Shown: in pieces, positions 39,441 through 52,495 of the stretch
How the letters are laid out: each line of letters opens with the position of its first letter
Position numbering within the stretch: position 1 is the stretch's first letter
Assembly: GCF_041296385.1 (NCBI RefSeq)
Contig: NW_027184085.1
Span: 57,632,109-57,696,108 of the forward strand
Direction: 5' to 3'
Length of the DNA: 64,000 bases
From: Aphelocoma coerulescens
Lineage: Eukaryota; Chordata; Aves; Passeriformes; Corvidae
Position numbers and translations under genes: made by a program
Notes under the pieces: generated by a model
Told to the model about the DNA's origin: nothing
What the model saw: only the letters and a program-made list of their open reading frames with translations
Database searches by the model: none

Positions 39441-42400
39441 TGTACTACCCTATCAAATTAAAGGACTATGTTACTACATAAGGTGATAAATGTATGAAGT
39501 AAGAATAAGCATTAAAATCTAAGTTAAAAGGTTAAAAACATATATGGACCATATAAAATACAAGTAGTCTGAAAACAAACCAAAGCTTCCATGAGTTTCA
39601 GTTTTTCACTAGAATTAAATGGATTAAAAGCTGCCCAATCACTATATTTAAAAATCATCAGAAGAGATAAATAAAGCTACTTTAAACATGTCACGTAAGG
39701 AAGAATCAAGAAGTGACCCAGAGTTTTTATTTTCAACTAAAACTGAAATTATTCAGTTACAATTAAATTATAAATTTTTTTTTAATAAAATTTTGAAATA
39801 ATTTTTAAAGCAAAATTAAATTATTCACTTAATAAAAACTCCAGTAAAAAATACTCCAGTAGAAAAAACTCCATCGCTTTAGTAAAATAACTATTATTCC
39901 TGGTTACCACGTATCTCAAGATTTTCGAACAGAAAGATCTCAACCTTTCAGACTTATTTTTTCGCTCTAAATTGGAAGCCATTGAAGCAAAAAAAAAGTG
40001 CTGTATCCATGCACAGCTGACAAAAGGACTTCATTCCACCTAGTGATGTACAAAACCCATGAAGTCAGTCCACAGTCCTTCATCATAACTTCCCCAAAAT
40101 GTTATCTTCTGTCTTTTCAAAACTTAAAGACTATGAAATGCACAATGGCTGAAGAAAAAGTTAATAACCTAAGCAAAGACATTTTCTCTATGGAAAACTT
40201 TCTGAAAATAGTGTTCAGTTCTATGAAAAGAAAGGGCAAGAGATTAATGTATTCTCTTCGCTACATGATTTTAATTTTCTTCTTAATGAAGTAAAACTGG
40301 ACAGCACCTCAAGACAATATCTATGAACAAATAAGATTTCTCATCAATACACTTGAACAAATAAGATTTCTCATTACTACACTTGGAGTTTTACACAAAA
40401 GGTGTACTTTTTGGATACAATTTAACACAGTAGAACTCCACATGCGTAATGCAAACCATATGGTAAGGATGGTACTCAGGGCTGCAACTATTTTGAGAGC
40501 TTTGCAACAGCTGAATCCAGCACACCACCAGAAGCACAAACAATCTAAATAGGATCCACAGGAAGATCATAAGCACACCTGGTTAAATTCAAGGTAGAAA
40601 TAATTGCAACCAAAATTGCAACTGCCAGCAGAGGCTGACATGAGATGAATAATGTTTTTCCAGCACCAATATCAAAGCAACACAGATGACTGTCTCTAGC
40701 TTGTCAGCAGAAATGCTTGACATTTAACCTATAAATGTTCCTAACTGTATTTTGGAAGCTAGTAACTGAATATTCCACAAAATTTTAACCCCAAAAAGGG
40801 CATTTCCTGTCTGGTGATTTGACTTGCAGAGAGACATATGCACACACATGTGTGTTTTATACAGGTTAAAGAAAGCTGGTCGGCTCTCAAAATTCACAAC
40901 TAAAAGAAGAAAACCAGATAAACATCACCATATGTGGGGAAAAAAAATGTTTTTTTACAATTTTGTGAACCAGTTCACCAGGAGAAACCAAGATAAAAAT
41001 AACTACATAGAAAGGGGGTAATATTGTATTATTGGTCCAATAACATATTGCATACTCTGCATTGCAACAGAGAGTCATATTTGAAACCGAACTCATCCTT
41101 CTCCTTTTCAAACATGAGCAACAATCATTGTTTTTTGCAAAACAGATTTCCTCTGCTGTTTTCCTTCTCAGCTAAAACTAGACATGTGAGCTCAAATCCA
41201 GTTGCTAACATTCAATAAAATCAGATGAATGAGGGAAAAAGGGACAAAAAGAGCTATTTTCAGTATAATACTAATACTACTAATAATAGTAGCAATGAAG
41301 TTTTAGATGCAGGAACAAGTCCATCAACTTCTACAAACACTAAAAACCCAGTCTGGATTGATGGCACATATTACCAAGAGAGGTAATGCTTACAATTGTT
41401 CACAGATTTAGTTTCTAAGGTACATCAAGCCTGGGATTTTTCTCTCCACACAGTCTCAAACAAACAGTCACACCATCAGGAATCTGTAGGGGCCAGTGTG
41501 CCTTTTGAGGACGAAGTAGACAATGCAGGAACAGCAGGAATGCTTTAAGAGTCATGTCAGCTGTATCATGTAATCCATACTAGTGCTCATAGGCAAGAAC
41601 AAGGCCATATAGGCGAGCATTTGCTGTCAGACAATTAACTGAGTGAATGAAGGGACTGATAGAGCAGGCAGGAGATATGCAAACATCAGGTTCAGGTTCT
41701 TGTTGTGATTGCTCAATGAAAAACTGTGGAACAAAACACCATAACTGATTTGTAGTGATGCCTTTGCCACAAGGCTGTAGTGAATTCAGTAGCTTTGAAA
41801 GGAAACTGATCCAGTGTCACAGACAAGAGCAGTCTCAGTGTAGCATGTGAAAGGCTAAATCCAAGAGGGAGCACAGGGAAAATGTCCTTTATTGAGTCAA
41901 AATAAAACAAGTAATTGAAAATGCATAATTTTAATTATTTATGGATACATAAAATCAAAGAACAAATAACAATAAAAGATCTGCTGTCAATTAAATCTTT
42001 ATTTCAGTTGTAACTCATAGAAATCCTGTTAAATGCCACATGGGATTTTATTTTCCACATGTAAAAGCTACTTTAACAAAATATTTGGGGATTTACTTAA
42101 ACTTTCAATCAAATATAAAGTGAATCAGATGTAAAATACTTCTAAGTTTCCTTTAGCACAGTCAATATTAAAGATTTAGGCTTTAAATGCCAGAATGCCA
42201 TGACAGTTGCTTTTTAATTAGGGGATAAGGTTACATTTTTCAATTATAGGTCTAAGATAACAAAATAAACATATGGTCCTTTCCTAAGCATCAGGAGCTA
42301 TAGTAGCTCAAGATGAACAAGATCTGTGGGCAGAAATGAAAGACTTTACATCTTTAATTTAAGCACACAGTATGTGTTTCAACTAATGCTTGAAATCTGG

Positions 42401-43165
42401 TAAGCATCTGAATTTTATTCCCTACCATTAAGAAATACCAAGATCGTAACCCCAAAATTCTTCACTTTCAAACAAATAGAACTGTGTAACATTACATTAT
42501 GTTAAATCTATTCAGCATGCAATGAAAGGCACAGCACCCAATTAAAATCTACTGTTGAGGAAGGCACGTCAACACTAGGAAATGCCTAAAACGGAATTCA
42601 GTTCCTCCATCCTCATATTCTACTGTAACACATAAGTTCTACCAAAAATTAGTTTGGCCTTCCACCTATTTAATACACAATGTGTGGAAAGCACTACAGT
42701 ATGTCCAGGAGCACTGCCATAATGGGGGGATGTGCGAACTGGACTCCTGAGTGAAGGCATGAAAGTTTAGTTGCTGGGTGCTAGCAGAGCTACTCTGGAG
42801 TAACACTACCACTTCTCTAGCGACCCCGTCACTTCTTATACTCCCTGGTGCCTGGCTGTGTGTTGTCTCCTATTAAAGATTACATGTTCTTCAAGACGGG
42901 GATTGCATGGTCACTCTACATTTATCTGGCTTTTTGTATAGCTGGAGCCCCTGTCTACTAACTTGTTGGTGCAAGAGTAATTCAATTAAATATAAACACG
43001 ATGCAAATACACTACACCCGGCCCTGGAAGAGGACACATTTGAAACTTTGTAGAAGATCCCCACAACAACATCTTTATTCACCAAATACAGATGGTGCCT
43101 TTGCAGGTGATAAATGCAGAGGTCAAGAAGAAAGTATCAAAGACATAGAAAGCATACAGTTTTAT
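39441..43165. other. AT-rich sequence without recognised genes
   Basis: Upstream of SNCAIP. It holds a 30-base tandem duplication (listed separately) and a short (ACT/AAT)-type patch near 41265-41290. A few words near 42840-42900 recall ancient SINE sequence, but too weakly to call. No exon is supported. Confidence 0.7.
40324..40383. repeat. 30-base tandem duplication
   Basis: Copies 40324-40353 and 40354-40383 share TGAACAAATAAGATTTCTCA and differ at two or three bases in the last ten. Confidence 0.85.
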
Positions 43166-43218
43166 TAGAATAGAATAGAATAGAATAGAATAGAATAGAA
43201 TAGAATAGAATAGAATAG
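43166..43218. repeat. (TAGAA)n microsatellite, 10.6 units
   Basis: Ten perfect TAGAA units plus TAG. It abuts the 3' end of a minus-strand CR1-like tail, so it probably grew from the CR1 terminal repeat. Confidence 0.92.
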
Positions 43219-43256
43219 TTCAGTTGAAAGGGACCCACTATGATCATGTAGGTATG
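43219..43256 (-). mobile_element. CR1-type 3' end fragment, minus strand
   Basis: TTCAGTTGAAAGGGACCCAC (43219-43238) then TATGATCATGTAGG is the reverse complement of a CR1 3' end. Only the last 40 or so bases are recognisable. Confidence 0.65.
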
Positions 43257-44285
43257 AGCAATAGTTTAAATTTAACAGTATACACATACGCACTCTTAGA
43301 AGACCTCAGCTTCTAACTCATATTTCTATTATCTTCATTATCTCTAAAGGGGGAATACTTGGATATAATCAATAAATTTTTAAGCAACGTGATTCCGGGA
43401 ATATAAAGAGTAACAATGAAGCTCAAATTGAGGTTTATTTGCTTTTCAAGCATAGACTTCATGCATAAATAAAATGCCAACATGATAGACGGTTAGACTG
43501 TGTTGATTCTTTTAAGCCATATAAGGATTTGTGATAATATCATGTACTCTGAACTGCATTGTGCAATCAATTTTTGTTACCCTCTAGATCTCCCGAGGTG
43601 GTTTTTTTAATTATGTGATGTGACATTTTTTCTATAACTGGTCATTGAAATTACCTATCAAGTCAGATCTTAAATACAAAAATATAAAGGGAAGGCTCAA
43701 CAGGAGCAGTAGTACATATTAAAGAGTTAAGATGAATTTTAAATAACAATTTATTGAAAAAAAACCCAAGTTACAGTGAAGCTGAAAAATTATGGGATTT
43801 ATTTCAGTGAAGGAATGTATTCTGCAACCAGGATTACCTAATCCCTTATCGCATTTATTCAGAAATACTCCTGAGTTTAAAAGTTCACAGCAGCAATTCA
43901 TAATGGTATGATACTTCTAAAGCAAGTAAAAATAAAAGCACTGCTTTTAATCACCACTCAAGTACTATCAGTGCACAAGCTACACTGATAGGACAGGACG
44001 ACAGAACTCAGCAAAGCACAACAATTTTCCAAGACCACAAGATGCTGTTCATAAAATTTTACTTCAGAAAAACTCTGCATTCCAGACATGCAGATATAAT
44101 CCACCTACAGCCCTGAATAGTCACAAATACTGAGACCAGTTCTGTTCCTAAGGAAGCCAGTGTACACACAGGACTGGTGTAAGGTAAGAAAAAATGTATG
44201 TATTCATGGTCAAACATAACTAAACTTCTCCTCATCATATACCCAGACCCTGAGCACATGTGTTCATCCATGCTGGTTGCATATA
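43257..44285. other. AT-rich sequence without recognised genes
   Basis: About 1 kb between a CR1 tail and the next CR1. No exon, repeat family or regulatory element seen. Confidence 0.7.
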
Positions 44286-44848
44286 AAGGGCAGGACTGTC
44301 CTGCTCTGCTCTGCACTGGGGCGACATCACCTTAAGGCCTCTGTGAAGTTTTGGGTGCCACAGTATAAGAAGGATCTAAAGCTATTAGAAAATGTCCAGA
44401 GGAGAGGTATGAAGATGGTGAAGGGCCTTGAGAGGAAGCCATATGAATTGTGGCTGAGGTTGCTTGGTCTGTTCAGCCTGGAGAAGACTGAGGGAAGACC
44501 TCACTGCAGTTCTGCAGTTTCCTCATGAAGGAAAGCAGAGAGGCAGACACTGATGTCGTCTCTGTGCTGACCAGTGAGAATGGCATGAAACCTGTCAGGG
44601 GAGGTTTAGGTTTGATATTAGGAAAAGGTTCCTCACCCAGAGAGTGGCTGGGCACGGAACAGACTCCCCAAGGAACTGGTCAGAGCACCAGCCTGACAGA
44701 GCTAAAGAAGGGTTTGGGCAATCCTCTCAGACACATATTGTGATTCTTGGGGCTGTCCTGTGGAGGGCCCGGAGCTGGACTTTGATGATTCTTGTGTTTA
44801 TCTACTGATTCGGGATTTTCTACACTTCTGTGATTCTATGATTAAATT
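44286..44848 (+). mobile_element. CR1 LINE 3' fragment
   Basis: Starts inside ORF2 (CTGTCCTGCTCTGCTCTGCA at about 44297) and ends with GGACTTTGATGATTCTTGTG and a TGTGATTCTATGATT tail. The middle is very similar to 22640-23090, so both copies belong to one subfamily. A small deletion breaks the reading frame near 44487. Confidence 0.88.
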
Positions 44849-44877
44849 CTACGGAGTCTTAAGGGAGATGCACAAAC

Positions 44878-45475
44878 AATGTGCACAATTTCTGCAGCCC
44901 AGAAAGCCAAATGTGTCCAAACCAAAAGAAGCGTGACCACCAGGTCAAGGGAGGGGATACTGCCCCTCTACTCTGCTCTCATGAGATTTCTGCTCGAGTG
45001 CTTTTTCCAGTTCTGGGGTCCTCAGCACAGGAAAGGACTTGTTGGAGTGGGTCCGCAAGAGGGCCACAAAAATAACTAGAGGGAGGGAACACCTTTCCTA
45101 CAAGGAAAGGCTGAGAGAGGGGTGTTCAGTCTGAAGAAGAGAAGGGTCCGAGGAGACCTTACTGCAGCTTTTCAACACTTCAAAGAGGGCTTACAAGAAA
45201 TATGGGGACAGATTTTTAGTAGAGACTGTAGTGATAGAACAAAATGTAACAGTTAGTTAGTTTAAACTAGGCATAAGGAATATTTTTTTTTTGCAATGTG
45301 GGTGGTGAAACCCTGGAACAAGTTGACAGTTTGTCATCTGCTAACTATCCCTGCCAATATTCAAGGTCAGGCTGGACTGGGCTCTGAGCAACCTGATCTA
45401 GTTGAAGATATCCCTGCTCATTACAAAGGATTTAGACTAGATGACCTTTCAAAATCCCTGTAATTCTATGATTTT
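44878..45475 (+). mobile_element. CR1 LINE 3' fragment, second tandem copy
   Basis: A different, more diverged CR1: GGGGATACTGCCCCTCTACT (44953-44972), CACAGGAAAGGACTTGTTGG near 45026, CTAGATGACCTTTCAAAATC near 45437 and a TGTAATTCTATGATTTT tail. It follows the previous copy by about 30 bases. Confidence 0.86.
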
Positions 45476-48029
45476 GAAGAAGTCATGTGGAAGTAGGTAA
45501 TAGTACATGGTTCACCTAATCTTCTACTTCCATGAAATTAATGGAAAATTCATCACAATCTCAGCCATTTTAATATAAAATATATTTAACTTCTACAAAG
45601 ACTGACGCTATGTAGTCTGTAAAATGTATGTCGGCATACAGAGGGTGAAGAAAAAGCACGCTGATTAAGTTCCTCATGTTTGTTGGAGGTTTTTTCAGCA
45701 CACTGAATAACTTCAGATAACTTAATGCAAGTATTACCCTAAGGAGGACATCTCAGCTGCAGTAACATACAAGCAAGCTTTGCCATTGATATCTGTGTGA
45801 CTAAGATGTTACCCACCTTAAGGCAAGGAGTGTCTATGTGGCTGTTGGAAGCATCTCCTTGCTTTTTAAAATTCTGGTCCATTTAGTTGTCTCATGAACA
45901 ACCATAACACTTAGTATTACAAGACAGTGATTCTACTCCTTATTTCTAAAATAACACAGCAACCTAACAAAAAGAAACTAATATTCAGGCTACTGGGTGA
46001 CCTGACTAACTGAAGAGTTGTTTTTACTGTAACCCAATTTGAAAGACATCTGCTCGCTGCAAACCACCTCGGATTTCCTATAAAAAACCCATTCTTTCCA
46101 CCAAAAGTTTTATATTCCATCAATATTCAAGTATAAAGAAGTGTGGACATCAAGCATTCAGCCAGAAATACGCACTGGAGCATTCTGGAGTGAGGCCTAG
46201 AGAAATAAAGTTGTTTGTTTCAATTAGCCTTGAAAAAGAAACCTTACGAGTTGGAAATTTATAGCTGTTATTTCAAAACTGCCACAGCATACGATTCAAG
46301 CACTGTAAAAAAGCTAATACACTGTCTGCTTAACTTTAATGACAGGATCAAAACAAGTAAGAGGTCAACTGATCTGTTGAATAATATTTAATTGACTGTA
46401 TTTGATTAATTTATGGTTTTATTCCCTTTGAAGTACTACATGGTTATTTGTTCTTAATATGAAATATCCCACAGTCATGCAAAATTAATATGCTTATCTC
46501 ATTTCAATCTTGCTTATATGGCAACTGTTTCAGTTATTTCAGACCAGCTAACTTCTTCTATATGCTTTAGGACTTACCAACATGCAGATCAAAACTAGAT
46601 CAAACAACTTCCCTTTGTACATAATGTATGTACATATATGTGTAAAAGCAGGGAAAGACTGGGAAAAAAACCTCACTAGAACGCAGAGTAAGAATAAACA
46701 CTACTCCATTATCACTTGTTTTTACAATACCACTGTTGGTAGTGATCTACTGACAAGGGAGGCCAGAGTGGGACGGTGGCTGCACTGGACACTCTGTGTT
46801 TGGAGTGAAACATAGTGCGCTGCCTCAGATGTAGTCCCAGACAAACTGTAAGAAAAGCAGGTGGTGGGATTTACTTCAACTTGTAACATCCCAACTTTTG
46901 CATTAGAAGTGGAATCGGGTCTGGCTTAGCCACTTATCCAGTTGTCAACTCATGCCAGCAAGAAAAGCATTGCTTTATCCAGGTACCACACACAGAGGTA
47001 CAGCTTGTGCTGAGCGCACTGCAGCACCATCCTCTCCTCTTCACTGTGACATGCTGCTCCATTTGCACCCAGGGACCACAGAGTAACTTTAACCATTAAT
47101 GTCTAAAGCTCATTCCTTATTTAGTAATTTTCCATATTACAAAAAGAGGCTCTCCCTGTGAGGGGAGATTAAATGAAACAATGCACTATTCATTCTCAAC
47201 CATCTTTTGTTAATGGCCATTAAACTAGTCAAGCATGGAAAACAGCCAGTAGTTCTACTTATTTCTACTGCTGCTTTCATGCCACTTACTTAAGCTGTGG
47301 AGTACTACTTCCTGCCAACCACTGACCCTATTTAGGGCATGAGGGCTGCTCCCTTCACTTGTTATAAAGGGTCTTTATATGGTAATGAACTTCTGTTTCT
47401 TCCTTTATACTGCTCTGTGAATATGTATTTATTATCATGCTATCTTCAGCTACCACTTGTTCTCAAAATTTGTTCAGTCTTCCCATTGAACATTTTTGTG
47501 ACAGCATGACTCTAAAATAGCAGAGTTTCTGCTTAACGCAGAGAATAATAGTTATCAAATCTCTATTACAAGAGAAATACTAATGTCCATTTGAAATTAC
47601 CAACTTGTAAATTTAAAAACCTGTCACCCAGAGGCATAAGAAATAGTCACAAATAAAGTGAGCTACTTAAAGTGTGAAGTTTTTAACATTCATGTATGAA
47701 ATGGCCGCTTCCACAAAAAGGACCGGCATCATCTCCATGAAATATAATTTATTTTCTCAAATGAAATGTTCCTATAACTTCAAAAAGGACAATTGAGGTA
47801 AACACTACATTTACAAGAAGAAAATGTGACAGCAAAAACTCAATTAAAAAATTATTTTCCATAAACTAAAATCAACTTTTAGAAAAGAGAAAGTTCACTT
47901 TCTCAAAGGAAAAAATGAAAAAGTGAGTACAGGCATTTAGAACAGCTTTATATGTCCTCAAAAATAACTGGTAGATAAATCAACATCATCATCCAAAACA
48001 GCAGCACAGAGTAGGTGAGGCTAAAGCAC
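45476..48029. other. AT-rich sequence without recognised genes
   Basis: About 2.5 kb of unique-looking DNA upstream of SNCAIP. No exon or repeat family identified. Confidence 0.7.
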
Positions 48030-48380
48030 AGAATGTCATAGGCTGAAAGGGTCTTCCTGAGTTCATTTAGTTCAACCCCTCTGCTCACACAAGGTCAGGT
48101 AGAGCAGGTTAAATCCAGGACTACACCCAGTTGGTTTCTGAATATCTTTAAGGATAGACACTCCAAAATGTCTCTGGGCAACCTGGGCCAGTGTTTGACC
48201 AGCCTCACAGAAAAAAGTTTCCTTGTGTTTAGATGGAATTTCATGAGTTTCACCTTGTGCCAACGGCCTCTTGATCTGTCAGTGCGCACTGGAGAAGTCT
48301 TTATGGAGAGGAGCCTCACTCTTCTTCACTCTATCTCAGGTATTTCTAGACATTGATCAGATTCTTCCCTCTCATCTTAA
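48030..48380 (-). mobile_element. CR1 LINE 3' region, minus strand
   Basis: Reads as reverse-complement CR1: GGCTGAAAGGGTCTTCCTGA near 48042, CTGGGCAACCTGGGCCAGTG (48175-48194), TTCACCTTGTGCCAACGGCC near 48249. Coding remnants of the C-terminal end of ORF2 lie on the minus strand. Confidence 0.8.
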
Positions 48381-48834
48381 GGTCAACCTGGGATTCCTGC
48401 GGCCTGTCATACCAGTAGATTGACACCAGTAGCTTGACACCAGTAGACTGCACAAGACTTGAGTACCTTGGCCTTTTCTGAGCCCTGTGTCACCAGTTCC
48501 CACAACCCATTCAGCAGCGAGTTCATGTTTTCCCCAGTCTTTCTTTCACTGTTTATGTACTTATAAAAGCCTTTTTCTATTACCCTCCACATCCTTTGCC
48601 AAACTCAACTCCAGGTCAGTTTGCACTCTCCTAGCTCTATCCACACAGGACTAGACAACAACAATATACTGCTCCTGAGACACTGTGCCTTCACCTCTTG
48701 TACCTTTCACGTCTGAGTTCAGCCAGGAGCTCCTGTTTCATCCATGCACCAAGCAGAGTGACTCGTGCTACCTTTGCTTGATTTCTGCTTATTTGGGATG
48801 GACTTTTCTTAGGCTTGGAGGAAGTGCTTCTACA
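48381..48834 (-). mobile_element. Probable CR1 5' (endonuclease-region) remnant, minus strand
   Basis: The part 48715-48830 resembles the reverse complement of the CR1 ORF2 segment after the endonuclease domain (AGCCAGGAGCTCCTGTTTCA at 48721-48740, GGCTTGGAGGAAGTGCTTCT at 48813-48832). If it belongs with the minus-strand 3' region at 48030-48380, the reverse-transcriptase middle has been lost. It also carries three 14-base units at 48411-48451. Confidence 0.5.
48411..48451. repeat. 14-base tandem repeat, three units
   Basis: ACCAGTAGATTGAC, ACCAGTAGCTTGAC and ACCAGTAGACTGC follow each other from 48411. Confidence 0.85.
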
Positions 48835-50455
48835 GGTAGAAAAGGATGTCAAAGAAAGAAAGGAAGGTCATCCCCCAAAAAACAATGCTGGCAAACTGAT
48901 AACAGTGGATGAGGAGAAGGCTGAGGGACCCAGCAACTTTTTGCCTCAGTCTTCAGTGGCAAATTCTCATCCCACACCTCTCAAGCGGATGGACAGCAGG
49001 ATGGGACTGGGGAGCAAAGCGCTTCCCACTATAAATGAAAATCAGGTTCATGAACACCTGCGAAACCTGAATGTACATAAATTGATAGGACCTGATAGAT
49101 GCATTCCAGAGTCCTGAGGGAAATGGCTGATGTAATTGCCAAGCCACTCTCCATGATATTTGAAAAGTCATGGCAGTCAGGAGAAGTTCCAGGTGACAAG
49201 AAGAAGGGAAACATTGCACCCATCTTTAAAAAGGATGGAAAGGAGGAACCTGAGAGCTACCAACCTGCCAGGCTTGCCTCTGTACCTGGGAAGATCATGG
49301 GACAGGTCATCCTACAAGCTCGGCAAAGGCACATGGAGTACACAGAAGTGACTTGAGACAGCCAGCATGGCTGCACCAAGGGCAAGTCCTGCCTGACCAA
49401 CCCGGTGGTCTTCAGTGGACAAGCAGTCACTCTGTGGATAAGGAAAAGGCTACAGATATTATTTTTCTGGACAGTCCCCTCGAACATCTGTCTAACTAAA
49501 CTGGAGAAAGACTGATTAGATGAGGGGACTGTTAAGTGGATAAATAATTGTTTGGATGATCACATGCAGAGGGTAGTGGTCAATGGTTTAGAGTCCCAGT
49601 GGACATCAGTGGGAAGTGGTGCCCTCAGGGGTCTGTACTGGGACCAGTGTTATTTAATATCTTCGTTAATCACATAGACAAAGGGAATGAGAGCACCCTC
49701 AGCAGATGACATAAAGCTGAGTGGGGCGGTGACACTCCTGAAGGATGGGATGCCATCCAAAGGGAACTAGACAGGCATGAGATAAGGACACATGGGAACC
49801 TCATGAGGTTTAACAAGGACAAGTGCAAGGTGCTGCACCTGGGTCAGGGCAGTTCTGAGGAGGACTTGGGGGTGCTGGTGGATGAGAGGCTGGACATGAC
49901 CCAGCCATGGGCACTCACAGCCCAGAGAGCCAAACATGTCCTGGGCTGCATCCAAAGCAGCGTGGGCAGCAGGGCCAGGGACGGGATTCTGCCCCTATGC
50001 TCTGCTCTAGTGAGACCCCACCTGGAACACTGCATCCAGCTCTGAGGTCCCCAGCACAGGAAAGACATGGACCTAGATGAGCAAATCCAGAGGAGGCCTG
50101 TGAATATAATTAGAGGGATGGAGCACCTCTCCTATGAGGAAAGAATGAGAAAACTTCCACGTGGAAAAGAGAGGGCTTAGGGATTACCTTATCATGGCCT
50201 TCCAGTTCCTGAGGGCAGCCACAAGAAAGATGGAGAGGAACTATTTACAAGTTAGTGATAGAAGTGCAATGATTTCAAACTTAAAGAGGGTAGGCTTAGA
50301 TTAGATATTAGGAAGGAATTCTTCAGTGTGAGGCTGGTGAGGCAGTGGAATAAGTTGCACAAAGGTGGTGGACACCCCATCCCTGGAATGTTCAAGGCCA
50401 AGTTGGATAGGAGGAACCTGAGGCAGTCAAAGGTGTCCCTGCCCATCACTGGGGG
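48835..50455 (+). mobile_element. CR1 LINE, long ORF2 part, outer element of a nest
   Basis: The longest plus-strand CR1 here. It begins just after the endonuclease region (GATGAGGAGAAGGCTGAGGG near 48908), passes the reverse-transcriptase start ('[20 protein letters not shown]' at about 49140-49200, '[14 protein letters not shown]' after it), the finger-palm region, and the C-terminal 'KDKCKVLHLG' and 'VLVDERLDMTQPWAL' words near 49815-49915. It stops in the 3' UTR at about 50455 (CATCACTGGGGGG). Stops and frameshifts are present. The missing 3' tip is found at 52695-52743. Confidence 0.85.
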
Positions 50456-51745
50456 GCACAGAACCATCAAGGTGGGAAGAGACCTTTAAGATCTTTACAA
50501 CCGCCAACCCAGCACTGCCACTCTAATCCTAAACCATTAAACCATATGACCCAGTGCCTGATCCAGATCCCTCTTAAACACCTCCACAGACGGTGACTCT
50601 ACCACTTCCCTGCACAACTTATCCCAATGCCTGACCACCCTAACAGGAAAAAAAATTCTAATATCTAATCTAAATCTCCCCCGTCTCAGTTTAAGACCGT
50701 TTCTTCTGGTCCTCTCACTGCATGCATGGCAGAAGAGACAGGCCCCCACCTCACCACAACCTCCTACCACGGAGTTGTAGAAAGCCATGAGGTTCCCCTC
50801 CCTCCTCCTCTTCTCAAGACTAAGCAAACACAGCTCCCTCAGCACCTCCTCATAAGACATATTTTCTAGACCTTCCAAGATCCTTACTGCCTTTCACTGG
50901 ATGTGCTCCTGCACCTCCATATCCTTTTTTAAAGTGAGGGGCCCAGAAGTGAACTCCAGGTGTGGCCTCACCAGTGCTGAGTACAGCAGATGACCACTGC
51001 CCTGGTCTTGCTGGCCACATTGTTTTTCGTACAGGCCATGATGCCACTGGCCTTCCTGGCCACCTGGGCACACACTGGCTCATATTGAGCCAGCTGTCAA
51101 TTAGCACCCCAAGTCCCTTTCTGCTGAGCAACTTTCAAGCCTCTCCTGCCTAAGCTTGTGGTTCTGAAGGGGGTTTTTGCAACCCCAGTGCAGGATCCAG
51201 CTGAAGCTTCCACAGTTGTCCTCAGCCCATTGACCAAGTCTGTCCAGGTCTCTCAGAAGAGCCTTCCCAGCCTCCACCAGATCAACATGCCCACCCAACT
51301 TGGCACCATCTGCAAATTTACTGAGGGTAAATCCCCTCAATCTCCATGTCTAGATCATCAATGAAGATGTTAAACAGGACTGGCCCCAAAACTGAGCCCT
51401 GGGGAACACTGTTAGGGACCAGCTGACAACTGGATTAGCTCCATTCACAACAGTCTGGGCCCAGCCATCCAGCCCGGATTTTACCCATTGAAGAGTCCAC
51501 TCATCCAAGCCACGAGCAGCCAGTTTTTCTAGAAGGATACTGTGGGAGATGGTTACAAACGCTTTACTGAAGTCTAGATAGATGACATCCACAGCTTTCC
51601 CTTCAACTACTAAGCAGATCACTTTGTCATAGAAGGTGAAACACGTTGGCCAAGCAGGAGCTTTGTTTTGTAACTCCATGCTGGCTGGTCTTGATTCCCT
51701 GGTTGTCCTGCATGTCACATGCAGGAACACTCAGGATGATCTCTT
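50456..51745 (-). mobile_element. CR1 LINE, minus strand, inserted in the plus-strand CR1 (3' part)
   Basis: Read on the minus strand, this CR1 ends near 50458 with a typical 3' tip (reverse complement of GAACCATCAAGGTGGGAAGA at 50461-50480). Upstream on that strand are the 3' UTR, the ORF2 C-terminus and the reverse-transcriptase palm with '[20 protein letters not shown]' near 51640-51560. Frame breaks show it is dead. A non-CR1 block interrupts it at about 51746-52495. Confidence 0.85.
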
Positions 51746-52495
51746 CCATAGGAAGGACTGAGTTTAGGATGTGCAGCAGGATGCTCTGCCCTGGAGTGTG
51801 GTTCAGCCACTGGACAATGCCCTTCTTGCAAGGATATCAGCTGTGGATTGAGAGAGGAGTCATGTGGTGCATTTGGTGTTGAATTATGCTAAAACCAGTC
51901 TGGTTCACAAAACCCAAATTAACATCCTGATAGTAAGGCAACTGGAGACATGTGATCAATATACCATGTAAGTCCAGTCCACTCTCATGTGGTTAGGTTC
52001 TTCTAACATCTTTCTTCTTGGAGTGTGTGCATGAAGTTTCCTCCCTTGAAGCAGGGATGCCCCTTCAAGGATACTCCTCAAGGCTGAGAGAAAGAGATCT
52101 GCCCACAAGCATTGGTACGGTGAGATATCAATTTCTACTTAATAATTGTTTCTTTTTGCTAGCTTTGATACAATTCCTTTGATATAGTGCACTATCCTAA
52201 CATACTATACGCCACTAGTAGTTTTAGTTTTTATACTATGCAGTAAGTGATTCTGATTAAGATATTTTGTCTAATCATTTGTCATAATAAATATTTTATA
52301 TAAATACATCTGATGTGCCACCTTTACTTCTGTGAGACAAAGTTACTCACAACCATTGACAAAAGTCTGGGGCTAAGACTGGATTCAGCTGCACCCAGGC
52401 TCCTCTCTGAGGAGGAGTTTAGAAAGCAAAGGGGTCCTTTCTGCACCTCATGACTCAATGGGAGGGCTTCTCTAATAATCTTTGAAGCTCCCACT
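51746..52495. mobile_element. LTR-like insertion inside the minus-strand CR1 (family uncertain)
   Basis: About 750 bases that do not match CR1 split the minus-strand copy between two neighbouring parts of ORF2. It is AT-rich in the middle, with an AATAAA at about 52286-52291, TATATAAATA after it, and a GC-richer right end, features that recall an LTR read on the plus strand. I found no clear TG...CA ends or target duplication, so the class and edges are uncertain. Confidence 0.5.

Noticed and set aside
42700..42900. Possible old SINE near 42.8 kb
   Set aside because: Only one stretch (around 42850-42900) resembles SINE-type wording and the rest does not follow; too weak to annotate.
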